Below, one piece after another: positions 29,072 to 37,180 of a stretch of DNA of 64,000 bases (the stretch's first letter is position 1; every line of letters begins with the position of its first letter). Origin of the DNA: JAKPUX01 sp964436305 (lineage in GTDB: Bacteria > Zhuqueibacterota > Zhuqueibacteria > Residuimicrobiales > Residuimicrobiaceae). A program made the position numbers and the translations under genes. The stretch covers positions 3,994 through 67,993 of the forward strand of contig CAYTCI010000012.1 of NCBI GenBank assembly GCA_964436305.1, given 5' to 3'. The notes below the pieces were generated by a model that saw only the letters and a list, made by a program, of their open reading frames with translations, did no database searches and had not been told where the DNA came from.

Positions 29072-29731
29072 ATGGAAGGCATCCAATTGTCGGTGGAGAA
29101 GACGGGTACCAGGAACAGCATCTCGATTATCAAGGTTGGTGGCTACATTGATACAACGACTTCATCAGAGCTCGAACATGCGCTGAGCACGCTGCTGAAG
29201 GCGGGATCCAACAATATCATCATTGATCTCGGCAATGTCGATTACGTCAGCAGCGCCGGCTGGGGCATCTTCATCAGCGAGATCAAGGGGATCCGCGAAA
29301 AGGGCGGCGACCTCAAGCTCGTGCGGATGATCCCCGAGGTTTATGAAGTTTTCGAACTACTCGAATTTCATTATATTCTCAAGGCTTGCGACACCATCGA
29401 GGATGCCATCAAGGATTTTGAGCGCACGCTCGGTCCGGTCAGCGAAGGCACCCGGGTTGCCGAAGTGGAGATGCCGGAGGCGCACAACCATGCTGGTGAG
29501 CGCCGCGAAGGGCCTGCCAAAAGCGAGGGCGTCAAGGGCGACAATCTCGAGGACAAGGTCCGCAAGATCATTGCCCAGGAGCCGGAGATCGGCACGGTCC
29601 AGCTCATCCGGACCCTCAACAGCCCTGATTATGGCAATATCCGTCTCGGCTGGTTTGCCATGCGCAAGTTATTGAAAAAGACCGGCCTTGACAGCAAGCG
29701 CGGCCGGGCGCAGCTCGGCGCCGGTCGCTGA
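29072..29731 (+). CDS. STAS-domain anti-sigma-antagonist-like protein with C-terminal HTH
   Basis: This 219-residue protein has a STAS domain at about residues 5-115. NIIIDLGNVDYVSSAGWGIF contains the phosphorylatable Ser of SpoIIAA/RsbV-type antagonists. After a charged linker (about 120-158), residues about 162-215 form a helical module with EPEIG, LNSxxY and KLLKKTGL. This aligns without gaps to residues about 741-795 of the kinase/phosphatase encoded upstream. STAS proteins normally lack such a domain. It is probably the substrate of both activities of that protein, and may itself bind DNA. Confidence 0.85.
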   Translation: MEGIQLSVEKTGTRNSISIIKVGGYIDTTTSSELEHALSTLLKAGSNNIIIDLGNVDYVSSAGWGIFISEIKGIREKGGDLKLVRMIPEVYEVFELLEFHYILKACDTIEDAIKDFERTLGPVSEGTRVAEVEMPEAHNHAGERREGPAKSEGVKGDNLEDKVRKIIAQEPEIGTVQLIRTLNSPDYGNIRLGWFAMRKLLKKTGLDSKRGRAQLGAGR

Positions 29732-29734
29732 GCG

Positions 29735-29770
29735 ATCCGGAGCACCCGGGCCAATTCCCGGGGGGCGGAT
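29735..29770 (+). other. Hairpin between the STAS gene and obg
   Basis: CCCGGG at 29745-29750 pairs with CCCGGG at 29757-29762, and ATCCG 29735-29739 can extend the stem with CGGAT 29766-29770. No T-tract follows, so this is at most an attenuator or processing hairpin between the STAS gene and obg. Confidence 0.3.
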
Positions 29771-29829
29771 CCGGCCCCGGTCATACTGCAGCCCCCCTCC
29801 CGCAGCCTCACCATTCCCGACCTCATCCT

Positions 29830-30822
29830 ATGTTCATCGATCGCGCCAAAATTCATGTGCAAGCCGGCTCCGGCGGGGCCGGCTGTGTCGCTTTTCGCCG
29901 GGAAAAATATGTCCCGAAGGGGGGGCCCAACGGTGGTGATGGCGGCCATGGCGGCGACGTCATCGCCGTGGCCGACCGCCATATCCATACCCTGCTTGAC
30001 TTTAAATACCAAACCCTCTTCAAGGCCGAGCGGGGACAGCACGGCCTGGGCGCGAACAAGACGGGCAAGAGCGGAGAATCCCTGCATATCCGCATGCCGA
30101 TCGGCACCATGATCTACGACGCGGAGAGCGACGCCCTGGTGGCCGATCTGACGAAGGAGGGCCAGGAGGCGATCATTGCCCATGGCGGCCGCGGCGGCCG
30201 GGGCAACGCCCGCTTCTCGACCCCCTCCAACCGGACACCGCGTGAGTGGGAGCCCGGCTTTCCCGGCCAGGAACTCGAGCTGAACCTGGAACTCAAGTTG
30301 ATCGCCGATGTCGGCCTGGTCGGCTTGCCCAACGCCGGCAAATCGACCCTGCTCTCGCGTATCTCTGCAGCCCGGCCCAAGATCGCCGATTATCCCTTCA
30401 CCACCCTGACGCCGAATCTCGGCATCGTCCGGGTCGACGAGGCGCGCAGCTACGTGGTTGCTGATATTCCCGGTTTGATCGCCGGAGCGCATGCGGGCAA
30501 GGGGCTGGGCATCCAGTTCCTTCGTCACATCGAGCGCACCCGAATTCTCGCCATTCTCATCGACAGCAGCTCCGCTTCGATGGAAGCCGACTACAAGACC
30601 CTGATGTACGAGCTCAAGTCCTACAGTCCGGCGCTGCTGAAAAAACGGCGGCTGCTGGTCTACACCAAGGGGGATCTGCTGCAGGGTGAACTGACGCCCC
30701 TGAAAAGCCGCCTGACCGGGAAGGTGCCGGTGGCGGTCATCTCCGCCGTGCGCGGGGATGGCCTGGACGAACTGATCCGGCTGATCTGGGATGAACTGCA
30801 GTGCATTGCAGAAGAGCCCTGA
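29830..30822 (+). CDS. obg: GTPase Obg (CgtA)
   Basis: Obg is a ribosome-associated GTPase for 50S assembly and stress control. Its 330 residues begin MFIDRAKIHVQAGSGGAGCVAFRREK, and the Gly-rich Obg fold fills about 1-158. G1 is GLPNAGKSTL at about 166-175, followed by YPFTTLTPNLG (G2) and ADIPGLIAGA (G3, DxPG). YTKGD is the G4-like motif. The variable C-terminal OCT domain of some Obg proteins is missing. dprA follows closely. Confidence 0.96.
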   Translation: MFIDRAKIHVQAGSGGAGCVAFRREKYVPKGGPNGGDGGHGGDVIAVADRHIHTLLDFKYQTLFKAERGQHGLGANKTGKSGESLHIRMPIGTMIYDAESDALVADLTKEGQEAIIAHGGRGGRGNARFSTPSNRTPREWEPGFPGQELELNLELKLIADVGLVGLPNAGKSTLLSRISAARPKIADYPFTTLTPNLGIVRVDEARSYVVADIPGLIAGAHAGKGLGIQFLRHIERTRILAILIDSSSASMEADYKTLMYELKSYSPALLKKRRLLVYTKGDLLQGELTPLKSRLTGKVPVAVISAVRGDGLDELIRLIWDELQCIAEEP

Positions 30823-30844
30823 TCTCATCCTGCGGGGGGGAGAT

Positions 30845-31936
30845 ATGGCAACAACGTCACCTGAAGTCCTCTCTCTGTGGAATACGCCCGGGATCGGACC
30901 GCAGCGGCTGCGCAGCCTGATGGAGCGGTTTGGCAGCGGGCGCGCCGTTTATAGCGCCTCCATCCGCCAGTTGTGTGAAGTGGAGGGGGTGGACCACGCC
31001 ACCGCGGCCAAGATCAAGTCGCACGCTGACCTCGCCTGGGCTGAACTGCAGCTCAAGCAGGCGGAGAAAGCGGGGGTCACGGTATTGACCTTCTGGGACG
31101 AAGGGTATCCGGCAATGTTGCGCCCCCTGTACGATCCCCCGATGGTGCTATTCGTCAGGGGGGAGAGGGCGGTGCTTTCGGGCAAGGCCGTGGCAGTGGT
31201 CGGCACGCGCGCGCCGAGCGAATATGGCCAGATTCTCGCGCAAAAGTTGACGCGGGAGCTGGTGCAGCGCGGACTGGTGATTGTCAGCGGTCTGGCGCGT
31301 GGCATTGACACCCTGGCCCACCAGGAGACGATCGCTGCCGGCGGCAAGACCATCGCTGTGCTCGGTTCGGGCGTGGACCAGATCTATCCTTCCGAGAACC
31401 GGCGCCTGGCGGCGTCGGTCGCCGCAAACGGGGCCCTGACCTCAGAATATCTCCTCGGCACGCCGCCGGACGCGCCGCATTTTCCCCGCCGCAACCGGAT
31501 CATCGCCGGGCTCGCTGTGGCGACCCTGGTCGTCGAGGCCGGGGAGAGCAGCGGCGCCCTGATCACCGCCGATAATGCCCTCGAGTACAACCGTGAGGTA
31601 CTGGCGGTACCGGGCAATGTCACCAATCCCAAGAGCTGGGGATGCAACCGCCTCATCCAGCAGGGCGCCAAGCTGGTGCAGACCGTGGAAGATGTCCTGG
31701 AAGAGATCGGCATGGCCGGTGCGGCCCCGCAGGAGCGCCAGTTGAACCTGCCGGGGGTGGCCCTCTCGGCGGAGGCGGAAGCACTGCTCAACGCTCTGAG
31801 TTCGGAGCCGCAGCATATCGATGCGATCGCCCAGGGAGTTGGCAAGCCGGTCTTTGTCGTTTTGGCCCAACTGCTCGAGCTCGAGCTGCAGAGTCTGGTG
31901 ACGCAGCTGCCCGGCAAGAAATTCGTGCGCGTCTGA
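30845..31936 (+). CDS. dprA: DNA processing protein DprA
   Basis: DprA protects incoming single-stranded DNA and loads RecA during natural transformation. The start at 30845 follows GGGGGGAGAT. The protein has 363 residues. An N-terminal SAM-like/HhH region (about 10-65) precedes the Rossmann-like DprA core with AVVGTRAPSEYG, SGLARGIDTLAH and VLGSGVDQIYPSENR. A C-terminal winged helix (about 310-363) ends the protein. With the ComEA-like gene at 4246 and the recA fragment at the end of the window, this suggests natural competence. The inference rests on gene content only. Confidence 0.95.
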   Translation: MATTSPEVLSLWNTPGIGPQRLRSLMERFGSGRAVYSASIRQLCEVEGVDHATAAKIKSHADLAWAELQLKQAEKAGVTVLTFWDEGYPAMLRPLYDPPMVLFVRGERAVLSGKAVAVVGTRAPSEYGQILAQKLTRELVQRGLVIVSGLARGIDTLAHQETIAAGGKTIAVLGSGVDQIYPSENRRLAASVAANGALTSEYLLGTPPDAPHFPRRNRIIAGLAVATLVVEAGESSGALITADNALEYNREVLAVPGNVTNPKSWGCNRLIQQGAKLVQTVEDVLEEIGMAGAAPQERQLNLPGVALSAEAEALLNALSSEPQHIDAIAQGVGKPVFVVLAQLLELELQSLVTQLPGKKFVRV

Positions 31937-31965
31937 AATCCCGCAGGAGTCCGCATAAATATTAT

Positions 31966-31994
31966 TTGACTATCTCTCTATTTTTTCGTAAATT
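31966..31994 (+). promoter_or_regulatory. Sigma-70 promoter for the tRNA-Ser pair
   Basis: TTGACT at 31966-31971 and TAAATT at 31989-31994 are separated by 17 bases. The first tRNA begins 12 bases after the -10 box. Both tRNA-Ser genes are probably on one transcript, ending at the terminator at 32218-32246. Confidence 0.7.
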
Positions 31995-32005
31995 TTCATC
32001 TGCCG

Positions 32006-32089
32006 GGAGGGATAGACCTAACAGGCAAGGCAGCGGTCTTGAAAACCGCCGGGCGCAAGCCCTTGGGGGTTCGAATCCCCCTCCCTCCG
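32006..32089 (+). tRNA. tRNA-Ser(UGA) with unusual D-arm
   Basis: The acceptor stem GGAGGGA/TCCCTCC is intact. The anticodon loop CTTGAAA gives UGA, and the stem GCGGT/ACCGC is perfect. A long variable arm (GGGC/GCCC) marks a serine tRNA, and the T-stem GGGGG/CCCCC carries TTCGAAT. The D-arm departs from the norm: GAC and GGC give an A11-G24 mismatch, and position 14 appears to be U instead of the conserved A. It has a promoter, and it is the only gene in the window for reading UCA codons. Confidence 0.88.
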
Positions 32090-32124
32090 CTCGGGTAGGT
32101 TCATCCCGGCGGGCACATATTTCC

Positions 32125-32213
32125 GGAGAGGTGCCGGAGTGGCTGAACGGGGCGGCCTGCTAAGCCGTTGTAGGGGGTAACCCCTACCCAGGGTTCGAAT
32201 CCCTGCCTCTCCG
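32125..32213 (+). tRNA. tRNA-Ser(GCU)
   Basis: The acceptor GGAGAGG/CCTCTCC and a standard D-arm (GCCGGAGTGGCTGAACGGGGC) are present. The anticodon loop contains GCT. A long variable arm (GTAGGGG/CCCCTAC) and the T-loop TTCGAAT complete a class II serine tRNA reading AGC/AGU. CCA is not encoded. It lies 35 bases after tRNA-Ser(UGA). Confidence 0.95.
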
Positions 32214-32217
32214 CATT

Positions 32218-32246
32218 AAAAAATGGCGAACCCCGCCATTTTTTTA
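32218..32246 (+). terminator. Rho-independent terminator after the tRNA-Ser pair
   Basis: A-rich ATGGCG (to 32228) pairs with CGCCAT (from 32234) and runs into a T-tract to 32245. The A-tract on the 5' side makes it usable in both directions. It separates the tRNAs from gltX. Confidence 0.85.
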
Positions 32247-32279
32247 TAGGGGTGTACCCAAACGTGAAAAGGTGACACC

Positions 32280-33803
32280 GTGTCTCAGGTCCGAGTTCGA
32301 TTCGCTCCCAGCCCCACCGGTTTTGTCCATATCGGCGGCTTGCGCACTGCGCTCTATAACTATCTCTTCGCCCGGCAGCAGGGCGGCGCCTTCATTCTGC
32401 GTATCGAGGATACCGATCGCGAGCGCTTTGTCGAGGGGGCGACCGAGAATCTCATTGGTGTGCTGGAATGGGCCGGACTGCTCCCCGATGAAGGTCCGAA
32501 ATGGGGCGGCGACTTTGGTCCCTATTTCCAATCGGAGCGGACGGAGCTCTACCGCAAGTATGCCCTCGAACTGCTGGCAAAGGGCCATGCCTATTATGCT
32601 TTTGATACGGCGGCGGAGATCGAGGCGATGCGCCAGCGTGCCAGGGCCGAGGGCAATGCTTTCGCCCGGTATAATCACCTCAGCCGTATGCAGATGCGGA
32701 ACAGTCTGAGCCTCTCCGCAACCGAAGTGGCAGAGGCTCTTGCCGCTGGTGTTCCCTATACCATCCGTTTGCTGGTGCCGGCGGAGCGCAAGTTCGAGGT
32801 GGAGGACCAGATCCGCGGCCATGTGGTTTTCGACAGCAAGGAGGTCGATGATCAGGTGCTGCTCAAGTCCGACGGCTATCCGACCTATCATCTGGCCAAT
32901 GTTGTCGATGATCACCTGATGGCCATCACCCATGTGATCCGCGGTGAGGAGTGGCTCAGTTCCGTGCCCAAGCACCTGCTGCTTTACGAATATTTCGGCT
33001 GGCAGCCGCCGAAAATGGCCCACCTGCCCCTGATCTCCAATCCGGACGGCAGCAAGATGAGCAAGCGGGATATCCAGTCTCTCGATGCCCTGCCCTCTGG
33101 CAAGGTGGATCCGGATGTGGCCTCCTACATTCGCAAGGGGTATGAGAAGGCAGCGGTGCTCAATTATATCGCCCTGCTGGGATGGAATCCCGGCGAAGGG
33201 GATGAGCGTCAGGTTTTCAGCCTCGAGGAGCTGGTGCACGAGTTCTCGCTCGAGCGGATCAACAAGGCCGCCGCGATCTTTGACCTGAAAAAGCTCAACT
33301 GGATCAACAAAGAGCAGATCATGCGGCGCACACCGATGTCGATCGCGGCGGAGGTCGCCACCCTCACGGCCGCGCAGGAGTATGCGCCGGTCGATCCGGC
33401 CTACTTGCAGCAGGTGGTCGGGCTGATGCGCGACCGCCTCCATTTTATAGGGGATTTCTGGAGCCTTGCGGGCTATTTTTTCCGTGATCCGGCAAGTTAT
33501 GAGCCCGAAGCCCTGAAGAAACGCTGGAACAGCGAGACCGCGGCGCTGCTGACCGAATTCGGCGGCACTTTTGCCAACGCCCTCAGCATGGATGCGGCGG
33601 GCTATGAGCAGGCACTGCGCACGGTAGCGGAGCGGCACAGCCTGAGTGGCAGCGCCCTGATCCATCCGGTCCGGCTGGCCGTTACCGGGGTCAGCGTGGG
33701 TCCGAGCCTCTTCGATCTGCTGGCGGTCCTTGGACCCAAGGCGGTCTTGCGCCGGATCGAACGGGCGGTGGCCGTCATCCCCGGATTGCTGGTCACGCTC
33801 TGA
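32280..33803 (+). CDS. gltX: Glutamyl-tRNA synthetase
   Basis: This is a class I synthetase of 507 residues that charges tRNA-Glu. It starts at GTG 32280, preceded by an AAGGTGA ribosome site. The HIGH-like motif is FAPSPTGFVHIGG (about 8-20), with RIEDTDRERF following. The KMSKS motif is SKMSKRD near residue 260. The C-terminal helical anticodon-binding domain is complete. glnS follows 26 bases later. With a genuine GlnRS next door, this GluRS can be strictly discriminating. Confidence 0.96.
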   Translation: MSQVRVRFAPSPTGFVHIGGLRTALYNYLFARQQGGAFILRIEDTDRERFVEGATENLIGVLEWAGLLPDEGPKWGGDFGPYFQSERTELYRKYALELLAKGHAYYAFDTAAEIEAMRQRARAEGNAFARYNHLSRMQMRNSLSLSATEVAEALAAGVPYTIRLLVPAERKFEVEDQIRGHVVFDSKEVDDQVLLKSDGYPTYHLANVVDDHLMAITHVIRGEEWLSSVPKHLLLYEYFGWQPPKMAHLPLISNPDGSKMSKRDIQSLDALPSGKVDPDVASYIRKGYEKAAVLNYIALLGWNPGEGDERQVFSLEELVHEFSLERINKAAAIFDLKKLNWINKEQIMRRTPMSIAAEVATLTAAQEYAPVDPAYLQQVVGLMRDRLHFIGDFWSLAGYFFRDPASYEPEALKKRWNSETAALLTEFGGTFANALSMDAAGYEQALRTVAERHSLSGSALIHPVRLAVTGVSVGPSLFDLLAVLGPKAVLRRIERAVAVIPGLLVTL

Positions 33804-33829
33804 TCTCTAACCTCAATGGAGCAAGGGAT

Positions 33830-35545
33830 ATGTCGATGAACAAGGAAGCGGGCGAAACGCCGGTCACGACGGCGCCGCCCAATTTTATCCGCGCCATCAT
33901 TCGCGAGGATCTCAGGACCGGCAAGTACCAGGGACGGGTACACACCCGTTTCCCGCCCGAGCCCAATGGCTATCTCCATATCGGCCATGCCAAGTCGATC
34001 TGCCTCAATTTCGGTCTCGCCCGAGAATTCGGCGGCAAGACCAACCTGCGCTATGATGATACCAATCCCGCCAAGGAAGATGTCGAATACGTCGAGTCGA
34101 TCGAGGAGGATGTCCGCTGGCTGGGTTTTGACTGGGAAGAAAGGAAATTTTACGCCTCCGACTATTTCGCGACCCTCTATGACTATGCGGTCCAATTGAT
34201 CAATCTGGGCAAGGCCTATGTCTGCGATCTCAGTCCGGAGGAGATCCGCGCCTATCGCGGCACCCTGACCGAGCCGGGCAAGAACAGCCCCTTCCGCGAC
34301 CGCAGCGTCGCGGAAAATCTCGACCTCTTCCAGCGTATGCGCGATGGCGAGTTCGACGAGGGCAGTCGCGTCTTGCGCGCGAAAATCGACATGGCCTCCC
34401 CTAATCTCAATATGCGTGATCCGGCGATCTATCGGATCAAGAAGGTCGAGCACCATCGCACCGGCACGGCCTGGTGCATCTATCCGATGTATGATTATGC
34501 CCACTGTATCTCCGATTCAATCGAGGGGATCACCCATTCGATTTGCACTCTCGAGTTCGAGGACCATCGGCCGCTCTATGACTGGTTCCTCGATCAACTG
34601 GGCATCTACCACCCGCAGCAGATTGAATTTGCCCGGTTGAATCTCTCCTACACGGTGCTCAGCAAGCGCAAATTGTTGCAGCTGGTGAATGAAAAGCATG
34701 TCAGCGGCTGGGACGATCCGCGCATGCCGACCATCGCCGGCATCCGCCGCCGCGGCTACACCCCGGAAGCCTTGCGCAATTTTGCCGAGATCATCGGCGT
34801 GGCCAAACGCGACAGTGTGGTCGATATCCAGCTGCTGGAGCACTGCATCCGTGAGGATTTGAATCTGCGTGCGCCGCGCCGGATGGCGGTGCTCAATCCG
34901 CTCAAGGTCATCATCGACAACTATCCCGAGGGACAGGTCGAAGAGCTGGAGGCCATCAACAATCCGGAGGATGCCGCCATGGGCACCCGCAAGGTCCCCT
35001 TCAGCCGGGAACTCTATATCGAGCGGGAGGACTTTCGCGAAGATCCCCCCAGGCAGTTCCACCGTCTCTCACCCGGGGTCGAGGTCCGGCTGCGTTATGC
35101 CTATTTCATCACGTGCACCGGAGTGGAGAAGGATGCGCAGGGCCAGGTCACGCTGCTGCACTGCCAGTATGATCCGGCTTCGCGGGGCGGCGGCACGCCG
35201 GACGGGCGCAAGGTCAAGGGGACCATTCACTGGGTCTCTGCTGACCACGCCCTCGATGCGACAGTACGCTTGTACGACAACCTCTTCACCAAAGCCGATC
35301 CGCAGGAGGCAGCCGAGGGCGAAAGTTTCCTCGATTACCTGAATCCCGGCTCCCTGCAGGTGCTCGCGCACTGCAAGCTGGAGCCGGCTCTGGCCGCGGC
35401 TCAGCCGGGTGAACGGGTACAGTTCGAGCGCAGCGGCTATTTTATCGCCGATGGGGTGGACTCCCGGCCCGGGGCACCGCTTTTCAACCGGACGGTATCG
35501 CTGCGGGACAGCTGGGCCAAGATCGAGAAAAAGATCGGCGGCTGA
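33830..35545 (+). CDS. glnS: Glutaminyl-tRNA synthetase
   Basis: GlnRS charges tRNA-Gln directly. The 571-residue protein has PPEPNGYLHIGHAKSICLNF (HIGH motif) near residue 45 and YTVLSKRKLL (KMSKS-like) near 285. The GlnRS-specific stretches LRYDDTNPAKED and PRMPTIAGIRRRGYTPEAL are present, and two C-terminal beta-barrel anticodon domains follow. The last 12 residues are basic. Its own substrate, tRNA-Gln(CUG), lies 110 bases downstream under a separate promoter. Confidence 0.97.
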   Translation: MSMNKEAGETPVTTAPPNFIRAIIREDLRTGKYQGRVHTRFPPEPNGYLHIGHAKSICLNFGLAREFGGKTNLRYDDTNPAKEDVEYVESIEEDVRWLGFDWEERKFYASDYFATLYDYAVQLINLGKAYVCDLSPEEIRAYRGTLTEPGKNSPFRDRSVAENLDLFQRMRDGEFDEGSRVLRAKIDMASPNLNMRDPAIYRIKKVEHHRTGTAWCIYPMYDYAHCISDSIEGITHSICTLEFEDHRPLYDWFLDQLGIYHPQQIEFARLNLSYTVLSKRKLLQLVNEKHVSGWDDPRMPTIAGIRRRGYTPEALRNFAEIIGVAKRDSVVDIQLLEHCIREDLNLRAPRRMAVLNPLKVIIDNYPEGQVEELEAINNPEDAAMGTRKVPFSRELYIEREDFREDPPRQFHRLSPGVEVRLRYAYFITCTGVEKDAQGQVTLLHCQYDPASRGGGTPDGRKVKGTIHWVSADHALDATVRLYDNLFTKADPQEAAEGESFLDYLNPGSLQVLAHCKLEPALAAAQPGERVQFERSGYFIADGVDSRPGAPLFNRTVSLRDSWAKIEKKIGG

Positions 35546-35599
35546 GCGAGTGGCGCCGCTGCGCAGCGCCGGCCGCAGCGATAGAGTAAAAAAATATGC

Positions 35600-35627
35600 T
35601 TGAAATCTGGCAAAATATGCGTATATT
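35600..35627 (+). promoter_or_regulatory. Sigma-70 promoter for tRNA-Gln
   Basis: TTGAAA at 35600-35605 and TATATT at 35622-35627 are separated by 16 bases. The tRNA starts 28 bases after the -10 box. A strong terminator closes the unit. Confidence 0.65.
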
Positions 35628-35654
35628 GTTAAATCCAGATTAGTTCCACTTGAC

Positions 35655-35725
35655 TGGGGAATCGTCCAATGGCAGGACACATGACTCTGGATCATGGTAT
35701 CGGGGTTCGAATCCCTGTTCCCCAG
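35655..35725 (+). tRNA. tRNA-Gln(CUG)
   Basis: The acceptor TGGGGAA/TTCCCCA begins with U1-A72, typical of tRNA-Gln. The D-stem is G-T-C type, and the anticodon loop CTCTGGA gives CUG. The T-arm GGGG-TTCGAAT-CCCT is present and the discriminator is G. CCA is not encoded. It sits just downstream of glnS. Confidence 0.93.
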
Positions 35726-35730
35726 CAGCA

Positions 35731-35767
35731 GGCGGAGGGTTTATCGCAAACCCTCCGCCTTTTTTTG
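35731..35767 (+). terminator. Strong Rho-independent terminator after tRNA-Gln
   Basis: A 12-bp perfect stem, 35731-35742 with 35748-35759, has a 5-base loop and is followed by eight T from 35760. It ends the tRNA-Gln transcript. Confidence 0.92.
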
Positions 35768-35925
35768 TTCTGATACGCCCCCCGCACCCGCAGCATCAGC
35801 CTTCAGGCTCTGGCATACTTATTGTATCTCTTCTGTTCCAGCGGACACCGGCACAGGCTTTGCTGTGCCAAATTCAATAAAATCAAATTTAATATCGATC
35901 GCCAGGTGCGAAAAGAAGGACCGCC

Positions 35926-35968
35926 TGTTACACGAATGTCTCTACGATGTTCCAATTTGTAACACGAA
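35926..35968. promoter_or_regulatory. Paired direct repeats upstream of the outer-membrane protein gene
   Basis: TGTTACACGAA (35926-35936) and TGTAACACGAA (35958-35968) differ at one base and are 32 bases apart, about three helical turns. TGTTACA and TGTAACA are also reverse complements, so the RNA could fold here. The start codon at 35978 is 10 bases downstream. A second hairpin, GGCACAG/CTGTGCC, lies at 35850-35869. The rest of the gap 35768-35977 shows no gene. The regulatory role is inference. Confidence 0.35.
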
Positions 35969-35977
35969 GCGAGAGCC

Positions 35978-37144
35978 ATGAAGTCGGGAAAGTGGTTACA
36001 TGGGCTGGTGGCGCTTACAGCAGCCGTTCTGATCCTGCTGCAGCAGCCCGCCAGCAAGAGGGCCGAGGTGCGCCAGGTGGAGATGGTCCCGCTGGCCCGG
36101 ATCGGCATGGAGCCGCCTGCCCGGCTCTCCCTGACGGAACCGCCACGGCGGTTGGCCGCCCGGCCGGGCATGCCGCTGCGGCGGATTCCGCGGCCGCCGG
36201 AATCCGGCCCGGCTTCGCCGCCGCTGCGGCGACCGGTGGACGGCGCTGTCGCTGCCGTGATTGCAACTCCCGCTGGAGCCGAGACGGTGGCAAGGGGCGG
36301 GTCCGGAGCGGTGATCGCCGCTGCCGCCCCGGTGGATCAGGGGGAAGCGCGTGTGGAACCGGCCATGCTCCCGCCTGTTGTACAAAGTCACCGCCGCCCG
36401 GGACGCGAGGCCGATCGCACCAGCGAGCGCATTCATCGGGATGTAGTCGTGCTGATCAAAAACTATCTGGCTGGTCTTGCCCCTGACGAAGCAAACCGGA
36501 TGCAACCGCTCCATCTGGCCAGTGCGGAGCAGCAGACTGGAGTGCAAAAGAGTCTCGTGGCGCAGCCAGGCGGGCCGGGGCGCTGGCTGGCGGGTCTGGC
36601 GGCGGGGCCGGTGCGCTTTTCCGGCGCGGGGCCGGGGATGTTGACCTCGGGACTGGGCGTGGATGGCTTTTTCGGGTACCGGATCCTTCCTGCGCTGGAG
36701 CTGGGGGGCCGGATCGGATTTGATCGGATGGAAGCGGGCGGAGGCCAGGCGGGTGCTTTATTGCTGCAAGCCGGCGCGCAGGCACGGCTTTTCCTCTATC
36801 CCCGGGCCGGGCTTTCCCCCATTCTGCAGGCGGGCATGGGCTATGGGCAATACCGGGTTAATGCGCGCGCGGCCGAGGGCCGCGTGGCGGGCTCCGATAA
36901 AAAGAGCACCTTGATGGCTGCAGTAGGTACCGGCTTCGAGTGCCGCGTCACCCGCCGTGCTGGCGTTCAGCTGCTGGTCGAGTATGAGCGGCTGCAAGAG
37001 AACGCTGCCCGGTTGACGGAGGAGGGCGCGGCCAGGGGCTCCTGGTCCTGCATGGCCGGAGTCACCCTCTCGCTGAGCGGTCCGCGCATCATCTCCCGCT
37101 CCGCCGCCAATGGCCTGGCGGCCAACGCCGCTGCCCCAAAATAG
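35978..37144 (+). CDS. Putative outer-membrane beta-barrel protein with proline-rich linker
   Basis: This 388-residue protein starts at ATG 35978, preceded by GAGAG. An N-terminal hydrophobic segment (about 5-22) is a signal peptide or anchor. Residues about 30-170 are rich in Pro, Arg and Ala with no fold that I recognise. From about 195 to 370 come alternating amphipathic strands ending in aromatic or Gly residues (GVDGFFGYRILPALELGGRIGF, AGMGYGQYRVNA, GVTLSLSG), as in OmpA- or PorT-type barrels. There is no catalytic motif. Its function is unknown, perhaps a periplasm-spanning tether to a small barrel. Confidence 0.6.
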   Translation: MKSGKWLHGLVALTAAVLILLQQPASKRAEVRQVEMVPLARIGMEPPARLSLTEPPRRLAARPGMPLRRIPRPPESGPASPPLRRPVDGAVAAVIATPAGAETVARGGSGAVIAAAAPVDQGEARVEPAMLPPVVQSHRRPGREADRTSERIHRDVVVLIKNYLAGLAPDEANRMQPLHLASAEQQTGVQKSLVAQPGGPGRWLAGLAAGPVRFSGAGPGMLTSGLGVDGFFGYRILPALELGGRIGFDRMEAGGGQAGALLLQAGAQARLFLYPRAGLSPILQAGMGYGQYRVNARAAEGRVAGSDKKSTLMAAVGTGFECRVTRRAGVQLLVEYERLQENAARLTEEGAARGSWSCMAGVTLSLSGPRIISRSAANGLAANAAAPK

Positions 37145-37180
37145 GTGGAACTTTCAGCGCTCCTTTTCGTTATACAGTTT

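Noticed and set aside
32006..32089. Selenocysteine tRNA (anticodon UCA)
   Set aside because: The anticodon read 5'-3' is UGA, the acceptor stem is 7 bp, and the variable arm is of ordinary serine-tRNA size.
32244..33665. 473-codon minus-strand frame opposite gltX
   Set aside because: It overlaps a complete class I synthetase and runs into the terminator and tRNA region, with no domain in the translation.
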